A stretch of DNA of 64,000 nt. Source: Actinoplanes flavus (GTDB lineage: Bacteria; Actinomycetota; Actinomycetes; Mycobacteriales; Micromonosporaceae). The first letter of the stretch is position 1. Every line of letters begins with the position of its first letter. Positions 44,585 to 53,158 of this stretch are shown piece after piece. The DNA is taken from positions 1-64,000 of the forward strand of contig NZ_JAGFNS010000034.1 in the NCBI RefSeq assembly GCF_017592555.1, read 5' to 3'. The notes under the pieces are model-generated. The model saw only the letters and a program-made list of their open reading frames with translations, had not been told where the DNA came from and searched no databases. A program made the translations under genes and the position numbers.

Positions 44585-45828
44585 TCAGCCGTACCGAAGC
44601 CGAAGCGGCCGCCGCCACCTGGGCGCGCGCCGAGACGCTGACCCGCGGGCAGCAGTGGCGGGCGACCGTCGAGGAGTTCGACCAGGGGTTCATCGTCCGG
44701 ACCGTCACGGACGGCCCAGCCGACCCGGGCGCCGGCGTGACCGTCATCGACCGGGAGACCGGCCGCGTCTCGACCTGGCCGGCCTGGCCGTCGGAAACCC
44801 TCAAGCAGGTGTACGAGGAGCGCCGCCCCGAGGTGGTCGGCCCGCCGAAGACCGCCGACCCCGAGGTCCAGTTCCGCCGCGAGATCCACCGCCGGCCCGC
44901 CCCCAGCATCGCCGCCCACGCGACCGTCGACGGCCGCGTCTACATCGCCCGCGGCGCCAAGGGCGACCAGAAACTCAACCACCACCGGCTGGTCCTGGAA
45001 CGGCTCGCCGAACAGTCACCGCAGGAGACGGTCCGCGGCTGCGAACGGCACGCCGAACTGATCGCCTGCTCGGACGCGCTGCACGACGTCGACCGCCGTC
45101 GGCACATGGCCGGCCAGGCCCCGCTGACGCTCGACGACGCCCGGCAGCTGCTGTGGGCCTCCCCATTCCAGACGTTCCAGATCCAGGCGCCCGGCGACCC
45201 GCTCGCCGGCAAGCCGAACGACCCGTGCGAGACCTGCACCTACGTGCTCACCCAGTTGAGGCTCATGCCGTGGGGCAAGACCGGGGCGCTGCACCACTTC
45301 GTCGCCCCGCCCCAGCCCAACCCGGATCCGGCCCGGTTCTCCGACACCCTCGCGTCGGAGATGCTCGACGGCGGCTGGTTCCCGGACGTGCCGAACGAGT
45401 ACAACACCGAGATGATGGAGACCTTTGTGGAGAACGAGGTGCTCCCGGTCCACGGCCAGGAGCATCGGCACGAATGGTTCCCGGCGGTTGCGGAGGCGTT
45501 CGGGCACACCAACCTGCTGGTGCTGTCGCGCCGGGCGCCCGGCCTGGAACAGCGCTCCCGGATGGCGCATATCAACCCCGCCGATGCCGCCCACACCGCC
45601 GACCTGCTCCACGAGTTCGGACAGGTCATCGGGGCGCGACTGTTCCCGCTCGGCCGGGTCAACGACGAGTCGGTCCTGGCGATCGACGAACACGGACGGG
45701 TCTTCGACCTCGACCAGGCCGGCGAGTGGTTCATCGCCGACACCTACATCGAGGCCCTGGAGACGCTGGTGCTCGGCAAACGCACCTACCGCGTCCGCGA
45801 CGACGGCACCTGGGACGCTTCTGCCTAG
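44581..45828 (+). CDS. YwqJ-like deaminase fused to SUKH-3 immunity domain (copy 2)
   Basis: A 415-residue paralogue of the gene before it, with the same order: N-terminal VIDRETGRVSTWPAWP segment, deaminase core with HAE (H157, E159) and PCETC (C216, C219), and SUKH-3-like C-terminus (GQVIGARLFPLGRVNDE; AIDEHGRVFDLDQAGEWFI). An extra 16-residue insertion (DVDRRRHMAGQAPLTL) separates HAE from the cysteines. Both catalytic sites are intact. The start is GTG 44581 with GGGAGTCA upstream, coupled to mini-ORF B. Confidence 0.78.
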   Translation: MISRTEAEAAAATWARAETLTRGQQWRATVEEFDQGFIVRTVTDGPADPGAGVTVIDRETGRVSTWPAWPSETLKQVYEERRPEVVGPPKTADPEVQFRREIHRRPAPSIAAHATVDGRVYIARGAKGDQKLNHHRLVLERLAEQSPQETVRGCERHAELIACSDALHDVDRRRHMAGQAPLTLDDARQLLWASPFQTFQIQAPGDPLAGKPNDPCETCTYVLTQLRLMPWGKTGALHHFVAPPQPNPDPARFSDTLASEMLDGGWFPDVPNEYNTEMMETFVENEVLPVHGQEHRHEWFPAVAEAFGHTNLLVLSRRAPGLEQRSRMAHINPADAAHTADLLHEFGQVIGARLFPLGRVNDESVLAIDEHGRVFDLDQAGEWFIADTYIEALETLVLGKRTYRVRDDGTWDASA

Positions 45829-45875
45829 CGCAGACCAATGCGGCGGCACGGGCGGCGAGCATCGACACTCGTACG

Positions 45876-46211
45876 ATGAACGAGATGCTCACCGACCTGT
45901 ACGCGGCGTTCAACCGCCGTGACATCCCGGCCGTCCTCGACGCCCTCGCACCCGACGTGTCCTGGCCCAACGGCTGGGAAGGCGGCGTCGTGCACGGCCA
46001 CGACCAGGTGTCCGCCTACTGGCGCCGCCAATGGGCCGAAGTCGACCCCACCGTGACACCGACCGCCTTCACCACCGAACCCGACGGCCGCATCGCCGTC
46101 ACCGTCCACCAGGTGGTCCGCGACCGGGCCGGCACCACCCTCGCCGACCAGACCGTCACCCACGTCTACCGCTTCAGCGACGGTCTGGTGGCGGCCATGG
46201 AAATCCGCTGA
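45876..46211 (+). CDS. SnoaL-like (NTF2-fold) protein
   Basis: A 111-residue NTF2-fold protein: MLTDLYAAFNRRDIPAVLDALAPDVSWPNGWE is the SnoaL-like opening, and VYRFSDGLVAAMEI the last strand. Such proteins are small polyketide cyclases, isomerases or ligand binders; function is not predictable here. ATG 45876 and ATG 45885 are both possible, and no ribosome site is clear. It lies 4 bases before the phosphotransferase gene and is probably co-transcribed with it. Confidence 0.78.
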   Translation: MNEMLTDLYAAFNRRDIPAVLDALAPDVSWPNGWEGGVVHGHDQVSAYWRRQWAEVDPTVTPTAFTTEPDGRIAVTVHQVVRDRAGTTLADQTVTHVYRFSDGLVAAMEIR

Positions 46212-46215
46212 CGGC

Positions 46216-46980
46216 ATGCGACGTACCCCCGAACAGCGGGCCCGGGACGCGTTGCACGTCCACGCCCCCGAACACGCCGGCCACGAACTCGGCCGGCTCG
46301 GGTCCGGACTGGACAACACGGCCTTCCTCGCCGGCGACCTGGTCCTGCGGGTGGCCGACGGGCACGACGTCCGGCGTGAGGCGGAACTGCTGTCCCGCGT
46401 ACGCCCGAGGGTGTCGCTGCCGGTGCCCGAGATCCGGTTCGCCGACGAGGAAGCCGGGGTGCTCGCCTATCCGCTGCTGCCCGGCCGGCCGCTGCTGGGA
46501 CGGCCCGCCGGACCCGGGCTCGCGCCCGCGATCGGCCGGTTCCTGCGGGAACTGCACGCGATCGACGTGGCCGGGCCGGTCGAACCCGCGGAGCCGGGGG
46601 AGTGGCTGGAGGACCTCGACGGGCCGCCCGACCTGCTGCGGCTCCTGCGGGACACGGTGCCGGCGGCCGGCGAGAGGCTGGTGCTCGCCCATGCCGACCT
46701 CGGTGCCGAACACCTGCTGGAACACGACGGCCGCATCACCGGCGTGATCGACTGGACGGATGCGGCCGTCACCGACCCGGCCCTCGACTTCGCGCGCCTC
46801 TACCGTGACTTCGGCGCCGGCTTTCTCGCCGGCGTGGCCGACGCCTACGGGCCGCTGCCGGACCCCGAGCGCATCGTGTACTTCGCCCGGTGCGCCGCGC
46901 TGGAGGACCTGGCCTACGGCCACGAACCCTACGTTCGCGCCGCGCGGAACAGCCTCACCTGGCTGTTCCCCGGGGCGTGA
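46216..46980 (+). CDS. Aminoglycoside phosphotransferase-family kinase
   Basis: A 254-residue APH/choline-kinase-fold protein. The catalytic loop is LAHADLGAEHLL (Brenner-like H-x-D) and the metal Asp sits in GVIDWTDAAVTDPALDFA. The nucleotide lobe includes SGLDNTAFL and LVLRVADG. Members phosphorylate antibiotics or small metabolites; the substrate cannot be told from sequence. It begins 4 bases after the SnoaL-like gene. Confidence 0.82.
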   Translation: MRRTPEQRARDALHVHAPEHAGHELGRLGSGLDNTAFLAGDLVLRVADGHDVRREAELLSRVRPRVSLPVPEIRFADEEAGVLAYPLLPGRPLLGRPAGPGLAPAIGRFLRELHAIDVAGPVEPAEPGEWLEDLDGPPDLLRLLRDTVPAAGERLVLAHADLGAEHLLEHDGRITGVIDWTDAAVTDPALDFARLYRDFGAGFLAGVADAYGPLPDPERIVYFARCAALEDLAYGHEPYVRAARNSLTWLFPGA

Positions 46981-47046
46981 CGCTCCGCCCGTAGATCATC
47001 TTGGTAAGGTCCGTTGAGAAGATCGGCCATTACTGGAGGAGCCGCG

Positions 47047-47601
47047 GTGAGCACACTCGGCCGAGACGGGCGCAGCTGCCTGCTGCTGATCGACCTACAG
47101 GAGGCGGTGGTCGCCGACTGCCTGGACCGCGACGGCGTCCTGCACCGCACCGCCCGGCTCGTCGACCGGGCCCGCGCCGCCGGCACGCCGGTCGTCCACA
47201 TCCAGCACGACGGCCCCGGCCTGGAACACGGCAGCGCCGGCTGGCGACTCGCCGCCCCACTGCGCGCCGCGCCGGGCGAACCGGTGGTCGCCAAGAACTA
47301 CCGGGACGGCTTCGCCGCCACCGACCTCGAAACCACCCTCACCCGCCTCGGCACCGACCGGCTGATCATCGCCGGGGCACAATCCGACTTCTGCGTACGC
47401 GCGACGATGCAACACGCGGCCGCCGCCGGCTACGACGTGACCCTGGTCGGCGACTGCCACACCACCACCGACGCCCACCACGACGGCGTCACCATCAGCG
47501 CCGCCCAGATCATCGCCCACACCAACCTGTACGCCTCGACGCTGCGCTACCCGCACCAGTCCTTCGCCGTCGCCACCCACGACACCGTTCCCCTCGGGTA
47601 G
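47047..47601 (+). CDS. Isochorismatase-family cysteine hydrolase
   Basis: A 184-residue hydrolase with the full Asp-Lys-Cys triad: LLLIDLQEAV (Asp about 17), VVAKNYRDGF (Lys about 81) and AQSDFCVRAT (Cys about 117). The fold includes nicotinamidases and ureidomalonate-type amidases; the substrate is not clear. GGAGGAG is 7 bases before GTG 47047. It stands alone downstream of the kinase gene. Confidence 0.87.
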   Translation: MSTLGRDGRSCLLLIDLQEAVVADCLDRDGVLHRTARLVDRARAAGTPVVHIQHDGPGLEHGSAGWRLAAPLRAAPGEPVVAKNYRDGFAATDLETTLTRLGTDRLIIAGAQSDFCVRATMQHAAAAGYDVTLVGDCHTTTDAHHDGVTISAAQIIAHTNLYASTLRYPHQSFAVATHDTVPLG

Positions 47602-47620
47602 AAACCGCCTCGCGTACCGC

Positions 47621-48127
47621 TCACCGCATCGGGAACGGAATGAGTTCCTGCTCCCAGTCGGTCACGGCTGCCGTGATGTCGGCCTGTGGGATCGTCAATC
47701 GAACTCGGTGTCCAAGACCCTCATCATCGTCGTCCGAGCCGTGGGGCGGGCGCGACTCCGATTCGAAGTAGACGCCCAACCTCGCTATACCCTGTGCCGC
47801 CTCGCTCAAGGCGAACATCAGATTCGGTTCGGTGAGCCAGAGCCGAAGCTCGCTGGGGTCAGCGGCTGCCACCGTCGCGGGACTCGCTTCGCTGAGTCCG
47901 CGGAGCCACGTCGCAAGTTCTCGTGCCTCCCACGTGGTCATGCACGGATGGTGGAACTCCCACGACTGAGTGCCATCCCAGACCTTGCCGCGAATCATCA
48001 GCCAGTTGGCGTCCCAGTCGACCTGCTCGGACCCCGATCGGCCGCTCGCGAACTGGTAGCCGGTCACCGTGATGTCCACAAACAGGCCGTTCAAGGACTC
48101 GAGTCTCACGTGTCGAATACTAGGCAA
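47621..48127 (-). CDS. WapI-like immunity candidate
   Basis: A 168-residue acidic protein. The block ANWLMIRGKVWDGTQSWEFHHP, then CMTTWEARELATWL, resembles proteins annotated as the WapI immunity family. I recognise the pattern but cannot verify it. The start is taken as TTG 48127 because GGAGG lies 7 bases upstream (CGGAGGTCCTTC) and no ATG or GTG is placed as well. It is followed upstream by the barstar-like gene, so two immunity-like genes sit together without an adjacent toxin. Confidence 0.6.
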   Translation of the reverse strand: MPSIRHVRLESLNGLFVDITVTGYQFASGRSGSEQVDWDANWLMIRGKVWDGTQSWEFHHPCMTTWEARELATWLRGLSEASPATVAAADPSELRLWLTEPNLMFALSEAAQGIARLGVYFESESRPPHGSDDDDEGLGHRVRLTIPQADITAAVTDWEQELIPFPMR

Positions 48128-48199
48128 GAAGGACCTCCGGCGAACCGCGGGGTGAGATGAACCGCGATCCGATCGTCGCCCGGCCTTGTGAATTCCGAG

Positions 48200-48718
48200 C
48201 TACCGGTCTTTCTCCGGGTCGACCACGTGCCGCGGGCCAGGTTCGCGTGCGATCCAGGTTGGTCTCTCGCCCCCGAGTACACCGATCGGCAGTTCGACCG
48301 GGCTCTGTACCAGCATCAGGAACCGGCCGCCCCGCAGCAGGTGCTCATACGACGCCCGGGCAACCACGTCGCACAGTCCACGAGCCCACTCCGGGTCGGC
48401 CGCGAACGTCTCGTCGAAGCGCCGGATGACGAGCGCCCAGCCGGTGCGCCCGCCCAGGTCGAGATAGCGGAGGGCGTCCATCGTCGCGCTGAGGTTGCCG
48501 ACCGCGTAGTCGTAGTACGACGGGATCGGGTCGAGCAACTGGAGCAGCATCGACGCACCGGTTCCTCCACGCACCTCGGCAATGCCGTACCCCAGAGCCG
48601 CCAACTCGGCGATCACATGGTCGAGCATCATCTCACTACGGAAACCAGTGACCGCGCCGTCGTAGAGCAGCTCGTAATCCCACTGCCGCTCTGTCTCCGC
48701 CTCGGTAAAAGAAGCCAT
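48200..48718 (-). CDS. Barstar-like immunity candidate
   Basis: A 172-residue protein. PSYYDYAVGNLSATMDALRY matches the barstar core (F/Y-P-x-Y-x-x-x-x-x-N-x-x-A-x-x-D-x-L), the helix that plugs barnase-type RNases. GWALVIRRFDETF and ASYEHLLRGGRFLMLVQ supply the following strands. It is longer than barstar (about 90 residues), with an N-terminal extension of about 60. Likely an orphan RNase-toxin antidote. ATG 48718 has no strong ribosome site. Confidence 0.6.
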   Translation of the reverse strand: MASFTEAETERQWDYELLYDGAVTGFRSEMMLDHVIAELAALGYGIAEVRGGTGASMLLQLLDPIPSYYDYAVGNLSATMDALRYLDLGGRTGWALVIRRFDETFAADPEWARGLCDVVARASYEHLLRGGRFLMLVQSPVELPIGVLGGERPTWIAREPGPRHVVDPEKDR

Positions 48719-48796
48719 TCCGGCAGCCTACGGTGACGGGCCATGCGGCCCGGATCTCGCGGCGGCCGTAAGTCGGGTCAGGGGCCCGGCGGATGG

Positions 48797-49537
48797 CTAA
48801 TCTCGGCCGACTAGGAGGATGAAGGTGCGGGCGAGCTCGAAACCATCGGTTCGCGGCCAATCCAGGGCCGCGAGCGCCGCACTGGACGCCTCGTGCCGTC
48901 GGCCATTGATCCGGACCTCACATTCCGTGAAATCTCCGCCCTGGCCCACCAGCATCCGGACACCGTTGAGGAACCGCCGGTCGAGGCCGGCCGTGATGAC
49001 CGGCGCGAGTTCCGACCACGGCATCGTCTCGGCGAACCATTCCTGCTTCGCGTGGGAGCCGTCGACGGACCAGCCGGTAACGCCGCCGACGATCGCGTGC
49101 CAGCCGGCGAATCCACCCTCATCGCTGGACGAGAAGTGGGTCGCCAACCGGCCTTTCTGCTCGATCATCTCCAGCACTGTCACCAGGCAGGTATCGATCC
49201 AGGCCTGGATCGCCTGCTGGGCCGCCTCGACCGGATCGTCGGCGAGGCCCACCGTGCAGTCGGCGATTCTCGGCACGTAGAACAGGTTCGCATTCAGCAG
49301 GATTTCCAGGTCGAAGTGGCGGTGGTCGTCGCTGTGCGGGGGAAGAACACGGACGCCCAGGGACCCCGAGCGCAGCATCGGTCCGCGGCGGCGACCGGGC
49401 CGCCAGCGACCGCGGTCGGTCAGTCGCCACGTGCCACCCAGTTCGGCGACCATCGGCGCGGCTATCTCCAGGATGCGTCGCGGCGAGAGGGCCTGCGACG
49501 CCTGCGGGTCGATCATGGTGGGTGAGGCTACCGCCAT
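48797..49537 (-). CDS. Conserved hypothetical protein (DUF6348-like)
   Basis: A 246-residue cytosolic protein. NANLFYVPRIADCTVGLADD and PVEAAQQAIQAWIDTCL resemble the DUF6348 proteins found near toxin/immunity loci, but this is a pattern match from memory. No catalytic motif is seen. The open frame extends further upstream; I chose ATG 49537, preceded by GAGGATC. ATG 49516 is an alternative. The third minus-strand gene in a row after the barstar- and WapI-like genes. Confidence 0.55.
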   Translation of the reverse strand: MAVASPTMIDPQASQALSPRRILEIAAPMVAELGGTWRLTDRGRWRPGRRRGPMLRSGSLGVRVLPPHSDDHRHFDLEILLNANLFYVPRIADCTVGLADDPVEAAQQAIQAWIDTCLVTVLEMIEQKGRLATHFSSSDEGGFAGWHAIVGGVTGWSVDGSHAKQEWFAETMPWSELAPVITAGLDRRFLNGVRMLVGQGGDFTECEVRINGRRHEASSAALAALDWPRTDGFELARTFILLVGRD

Positions 49538-49759
49538 GATCCTCAATGGCCCGCGGCGGTTGCCGACCCTAAGGCGTTCGGGCCCTGCTTCAGCGCCTCG
49601 AGTTCCCTCACCGGGAAGGGACGGTCTCCCCCACATGCCGCCGTAACCGTCTCCGGCGCTGTCGTCGGATACGGCCTGCGCCATACGGATGGTGGCCTGG
49701 ATGACGGCTGCCACAGCGTCTTGTCGTTTCGCGTTGCACGTCCGACTACGCTGCGACTC

Positions 49760-50146
49760 ATGACCGCCATCTCCGTCATGCTCGCCGTGCCGGACGCCGC
49801 AGCAGCCTCCGCTTGGTATCAGCGAGCCCTCGGCGCCACTGAGCTGTGGAACCTGGGTTCGGTCATCGGCCTGGAGCTGCACGGGGCGCCGTTCTTCGTC
49901 GCGGAGCCGGCGAACAACGGTTGGGAAAGCCCAACGGTTCTCGGTAGCACCACAGCACGCATCGAGGTGTTCGTCGATGATCCGGATTCCGTCGTCGGTG
50001 GCGCCGCCGAGGCGGGAGCCGACTACCACGATCCGATCCGCGACCACACCACGCCGTGGGGCACGCACCGTCAGGGCGGCTTCTTCGATCCGTACGGTCA
50101 CCTCTGGCTCGTGGGAGACAAATCACCGCTACAACATCATCGGTAG
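49760..50146 (+). CDS. VOC/glyoxalase-fold protein
   Basis: A 128-residue protein of the vicinal-oxygen-chelate fold. It opens ISVMLAVPDAAAASAWYQRALGA and closes FFDPYGHLWLVGD, with the usual metal-ligand positions partly kept (Glu/His in GLELHGAPF). The VOC fold serves in lyases, dioxygenases and antibiotic-binding proteins; the role here is unknown. It stands alone, with a 409-base gap downstream. Confidence 0.82.
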   Translation: MTAISVMLAVPDAAAASAWYQRALGATELWNLGSVIGLELHGAPFFVAEPANNGWESPTVLGSTTARIEVFVDDPDSVVGGAAEAGADYHDPIRDHTTPWGTHRQGGFFDPYGHLWLVGDKSPLQHHR

Positions 50147-50555
50147 TCGGCAAGCCGATCTCGATGCGGGCAAAGAAGACCCGGATGTGCCGCTGATCGG
50201 GCCCCCGATGGCGTCGTAGACCGCGTTCGCAGGGGGCGCGCCCGGCGCTGGCAGGACCGCCCTTAGCCCTCGGCGAAGCCCGGTCGTCGGTTAGGGTCCC
50301 GGTCCCGGCCGGAATCCACCCCCAGACAGGCCGGGGAGGCAGCTGCTTTACGGAGCTGGATCCCTCGGATGCCGGGCGCACCCGCGCCAAGAGTAGAGGT
50401 GCCGGGAGGTCGAAGGACAAGCGTGCTGGGTGTTCTCAACCCGTTTCGCAGGTGGCGTGGGTCGTGATCGGCGGGCCAGGGTCCCCCGCGATCGTGCTTC
50501 CGTTACGGTGACGCCTACGAACGACGTCTGTTCTTCACCACGAAGGAGACCGCCG
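50147..50555 (+). other. 409-base structured gap before ABC-2 permease gene
   Basis: No long ORF looks coding. CCCGGCC (50304-50310) pairs with GGCCGGG (50329-50335), and CAGCT (50340-50344) with AGCTG (50354-50358). These form two nearby hairpins. A short frame from GTG (about 50423) encodes VLGVLNPFRRWRGS after a GAAGGACAAGC ribosome-like site. This could be a leader RNA or a remnant of a lost gene. I tried to match known riboswitches (cobalamin, c-di-AMP, SAM, guanidine) and failed. Confidence 0.4.
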
Positions 50556-51422
50556 ATGTCTGAGACCGGCGTCATCCACGACATCGGGTACCAGCGGTAC
50601 TCCGGCCCCCGGCTGGGCCGCGTCGCGATGCAGCGGGCCCTCTTCGTGCACGGGTTGCGCGCCGCCTTCGGGCTCGGCCGCTCCGCCAAGGCGAAGATCT
50701 TCCCCTGGCTCGTGGCCGGCATCATGCTGCTGGTCGCCGTCATCGTGGCGGCCGCCCGCTCGATCACCGGAGAGGTGTTCTTCACCTACTTCCAGTACGC
50801 CGACCAGATGAGCCTACTGATCGTCTTCTTCGCGGCGATCGTCGCGCCGCAGCTGGTCTCCCGTGACTTGCGGGCCGGGGTGCTGCCGCTCTACTTCAGC
50901 CGCCCGTTGCGGGCCGCCGACTACGTGATCGCCAAGTTCGCCGCCATGACGGCCGCGACCTGGCTGTTGGTCGGCGTGCCGCAGTTCATCATGTTCCTCG
51001 GCGCCGCGTTCACCACCAAGACCGGCGTCGGCGGGGTGTTCAACGAGCTCTGGGATCTGCTTCCCGGTTGGGCCTACAGCCTGCTCTGGGCGGTGATGTT
51101 CGCCGGTGTAAGCCTGCTGATCGCGTCGCTCACCGGAAAGCAGGCGTTCGCCGCCGGGGGCATCGTGGCGGTCTTCATGGTGACGGTTCCGGTCGTCGGC
51201 GTGCTCGCCTCGCTGCCGAGCACCACCGCCAACCGCCTGTCCGGGCTGGCCAGCCCGACCTTCCTGATCGGAGGAGTCGGTGAGTGGCTCACCGAGAGGG
51301 AGAGCCAGCTCGACGTGGGCGTGGGCACGTTCGGCCCGGTCTACGGTATCGAGGCGGCGTGCCTGGTCGCCGCGTGCTTCCTGCTCCTGCTCGCCCGTTA
51401 CCGGAAGGTGGCCTCGCTGTGA
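50556..51422 (+). CDS. ABC-2 type transporter permease
   Basis: A 288-residue six-helix permease (LVAGIMLLVAVIVAAARSIT, LLIVFFAAIVAPQLVSRDLR and others). SRDLRAGVLPLYFSRPLR is the ABC-2 coupling region. GAAGGAG precedes ATG 50556. The ATPase and second permease that normally accompany this family are not in the window, so this gene is an orphan or relies on a partner elsewhere. Substrate unknown. Confidence 0.82.
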   Translation: MSETGVIHDIGYQRYSGPRLGRVAMQRALFVHGLRAAFGLGRSAKAKIFPWLVAGIMLLVAVIVAAARSITGEVFFTYFQYADQMSLLIVFFAAIVAPQLVSRDLRAGVLPLYFSRPLRAADYVIAKFAAMTAATWLLVGVPQFIMFLGAAFTTKTGVGGVFNELWDLLPGWAYSLLWAVMFAGVSLLIASLTGKQAFAAGGIVAVFMVTVPVVGVLASLPSTTANRLSGLASPTFLIGGVGEWLTERESQLDVGVGTFGPVYGIEAACLVAACFLLLLARYRKVASL

Positions 51423-51432
51423 CCGCGCCGGG

Positions 51433-52026
51433 TCAGCCGGCGACCTCCAGGTCGACGAGGAAGCCCCGGGCCTGCCACTGCTCTGCGGGAAGCTGGTCGC
51501 GGGCCAGTTCGAAGTACTCCTCGGGGCTCATGATCTGCAGGGTGCCGGGGTCGGGATCCCCGTCGTCCGGCATGGGTTCGTCGAAAGACGGTTCGTCGCG
51601 CAGGCGGGCGGGGCAGGCATCGGGGACGTCGGTCAGGCGTACGGCCCCGGGCCGGCGGATCCACTCGCTGACGCCGCGATCGTGCAGGTCGTGCAGCGCT
51701 CGAACCCGCCGGACGATGCCCACCGTGACGGGCAGTTCACCGATGACTCCCAGGTAGGCGTCGAAGCCCAGGCACCCGTCGAGCGTGATCGCACCGGCCC
51801 GATGATCGCCGTCCCGGACCGCGTGCAGGTCACCGGCCTCGATGAGTTGGGTCCAGGGCTGCCCGTCGGCATCGAGCAACGTTCCGGCCCGTACGGCGAT
51901 CTGGTGCAACGCCAGGTTCTCGGGGAGGTCGGGGGCGTCGAGCCATCTGAGGCGGGTCGACACCTGCTCACCCAGTGACCACGTGGTGTCACGCGGAGCA
52001 GTGTCGAGGAGGACCGGCCAGAGCAT
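51433..52026 (-). CDS. Hypothetical protein
   Basis: A 197-residue acidic cytosolic protein (MLWPVLLDTAPRDTTWSLGE and so on). It contains Trp/Asp-rich strands (STRLRWLDAPDLPEN), DGCLGFDAYLGVIGELPVTV and a C-terminal Pro/Asp tail. I do not recognise the family. It ends 10 bases from the convergent ABC-2 permease gene. Confidence 0.6.
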   Translation of the reverse strand: MLWPVLLDTAPRDTTWSLGEQVSTRLRWLDAPDLPENLALHQIAVRAGTLLDADGQPWTQLIEAGDLHAVRDGDHRAGAITLDGCLGFDAYLGVIGELPVTVGIVRRVRALHDLHDRGVSEWIRRPGAVRLTDVPDACPARLRDEPSFDEPMPDDGDPDPGTLQIMSPEEYFELARDQLPAEQWQARGFLVDLEVAG

Positions 52027-52156
52027 TGATTCATGGTTTCACCGACGCTGCGGACAGGTGGCGGTGGGGCCGCTGTCAGCCGCCGGAGGGTGCCGACCTC
52101 GATGTGCGCCGGGCAAGATCATAAGATCTGCACCCTTACCCGGGGAGGCATGGGGC

Positions 52157-53101
52157 ATGTGGCCATTCGATCGGACTCCGAAGATCGATCCGACGCACGG
52201 TGACCCGCGGGCGCGTGCGTTGATCAAAGCGTTGGCGGCGCAGGACCGGGACACCGTCCGTGCCTGCCTCGCCGACGTGCACGACCCGGACGCCCGGGCG
52301 TTCCTGTTCTCGCTGGCGGCCGACGTGCCCGGCGTACAGGATTGGGTGCCCCGATGGGTCGAGGAGGAGCCGGATTCCACGCTGCCGCTGCTGCTGCGAG
52401 GCTGCCATGCGGTCTCGTGGGCGTGGGAGGCCCGCGGCGGCGGTTACGCCAAGTACACCTCGCGGGAGCAGTTCGACGAGTTCTTCCGGCGGCTGCGGCT
52501 CGCCGAGGACTGCCTGGACGAGGTCACCCGCAGGACGCCCGAGGACACCACGGCGTGGGCCTTCCTCACCACGTCGGCGCGGGGCCGGCAGGTCGGCCCG
52601 GAGGAGGCCGCGGCCCGGTTCGACGCGGTCGTCAAGTATGCGCCCGAACACGTGATGGCCCACGAGCAGCGGCTTCAGTACCTCTGCGCCAAGTGGTCCG
52701 GCAGCCACGCCGAGATGTTCGCCTTCGCCCGCGAGGCCGCCGTCCGGGCGACCCCGGGCAGCCAGCTGCACAACGTCCTGGCCGCCGCCCACCTCGAGTA
52801 CTGGCTCAGCCTGCCGTCGGGTCAGGATCAGGACCACATGCGCAACCCGCAGGTACGGCAGGAGCTGATCGCCGCGGCGAACCAGTCGGTGCTGCATCCC
52901 TCGTTCCGTTCCGTTCCGGGCTGGCCGTCGCGAGCCAACACCTTCGCGCTGGCCCTGTACCTGAGCGAGGAGTTCGGGTGGGCGGCCCGCGTCTTCGACG
53001 TGATCGGTCGCCATGTGACCGAATGGCCGTGGTACTACCAGGGCGACCCCGCCAGGATGTTCGTATCGGCCCGCAAGGACGCGTACGTTTTCGGCCGGTG
53101 A
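52157..53101 (+). CDS. Conserved actinobacterial protein (DUF4034-like, helical)
   Basis: A 314-residue all-helical cytosolic protein rich in Trp and Ala (TLPLLLRGCHAVSWAWEARG; AEDCLDEVTRRTPEDTTAWA). The repeat-like helix pairs resemble TPR or SEL1 scaffolds. The pattern fits DUF4034 proteins of actinobacteria, whose function is unknown. GGGGAGG precedes ATG 52157. Confidence 0.68.
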   Translation: MWPFDRTPKIDPTHGDPRARALIKALAAQDRDTVRACLADVHDPDARAFLFSLAADVPGVQDWVPRWVEEEPDSTLPLLLRGCHAVSWAWEARGGGYAKYTSREQFDEFFRRLRLAEDCLDEVTRRTPEDTTAWAFLTTSARGRQVGPEEAAARFDAVVKYAPEHVMAHEQRLQYLCAKWSGSHAEMFAFAREAAVRATPGSQLHNVLAAAHLEYWLSLPSGQDQDHMRNPQVRQELIAAANQSVLHPSFRSVPGWPSRANTFALALYLSEEFGWAARVFDVIGRHVTEWPWYYQGDPARMFVSARKDAYVFGR

Positions 53102-53158
53102 CGCCCGCGCGGCGGCCGGGCCTCCTGCGTCGTGAGGACGCCACCGTCGCCGCAAAGG

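Larger units (their letters stand above)
44473..44595 (+). repeat. Triplicated 41-bp unit at the gene junction
   Basis: Three adjacent copies start at CGTGAC 44473, 44514 and 44555, exactly 41 bases apart. The first copy is the authentic 3' end of the deaminase/SUKH gene (encoding RDDGTWSLP and its stop). The second and third keep CGTGAC-N2-CGGCA-N3-GGAG and a stop codon. Because 41 is not a multiple of 3, each copy restarts in a new frame. Confidence 0.9.

Noticed and set aside
50221..50440. Known riboswitch (c-di-AMP, cobalamin, SAM or guanidine type)
   Set aside because: Hairpins exist, but none of the conserved core motifs I know could be placed convincingly.
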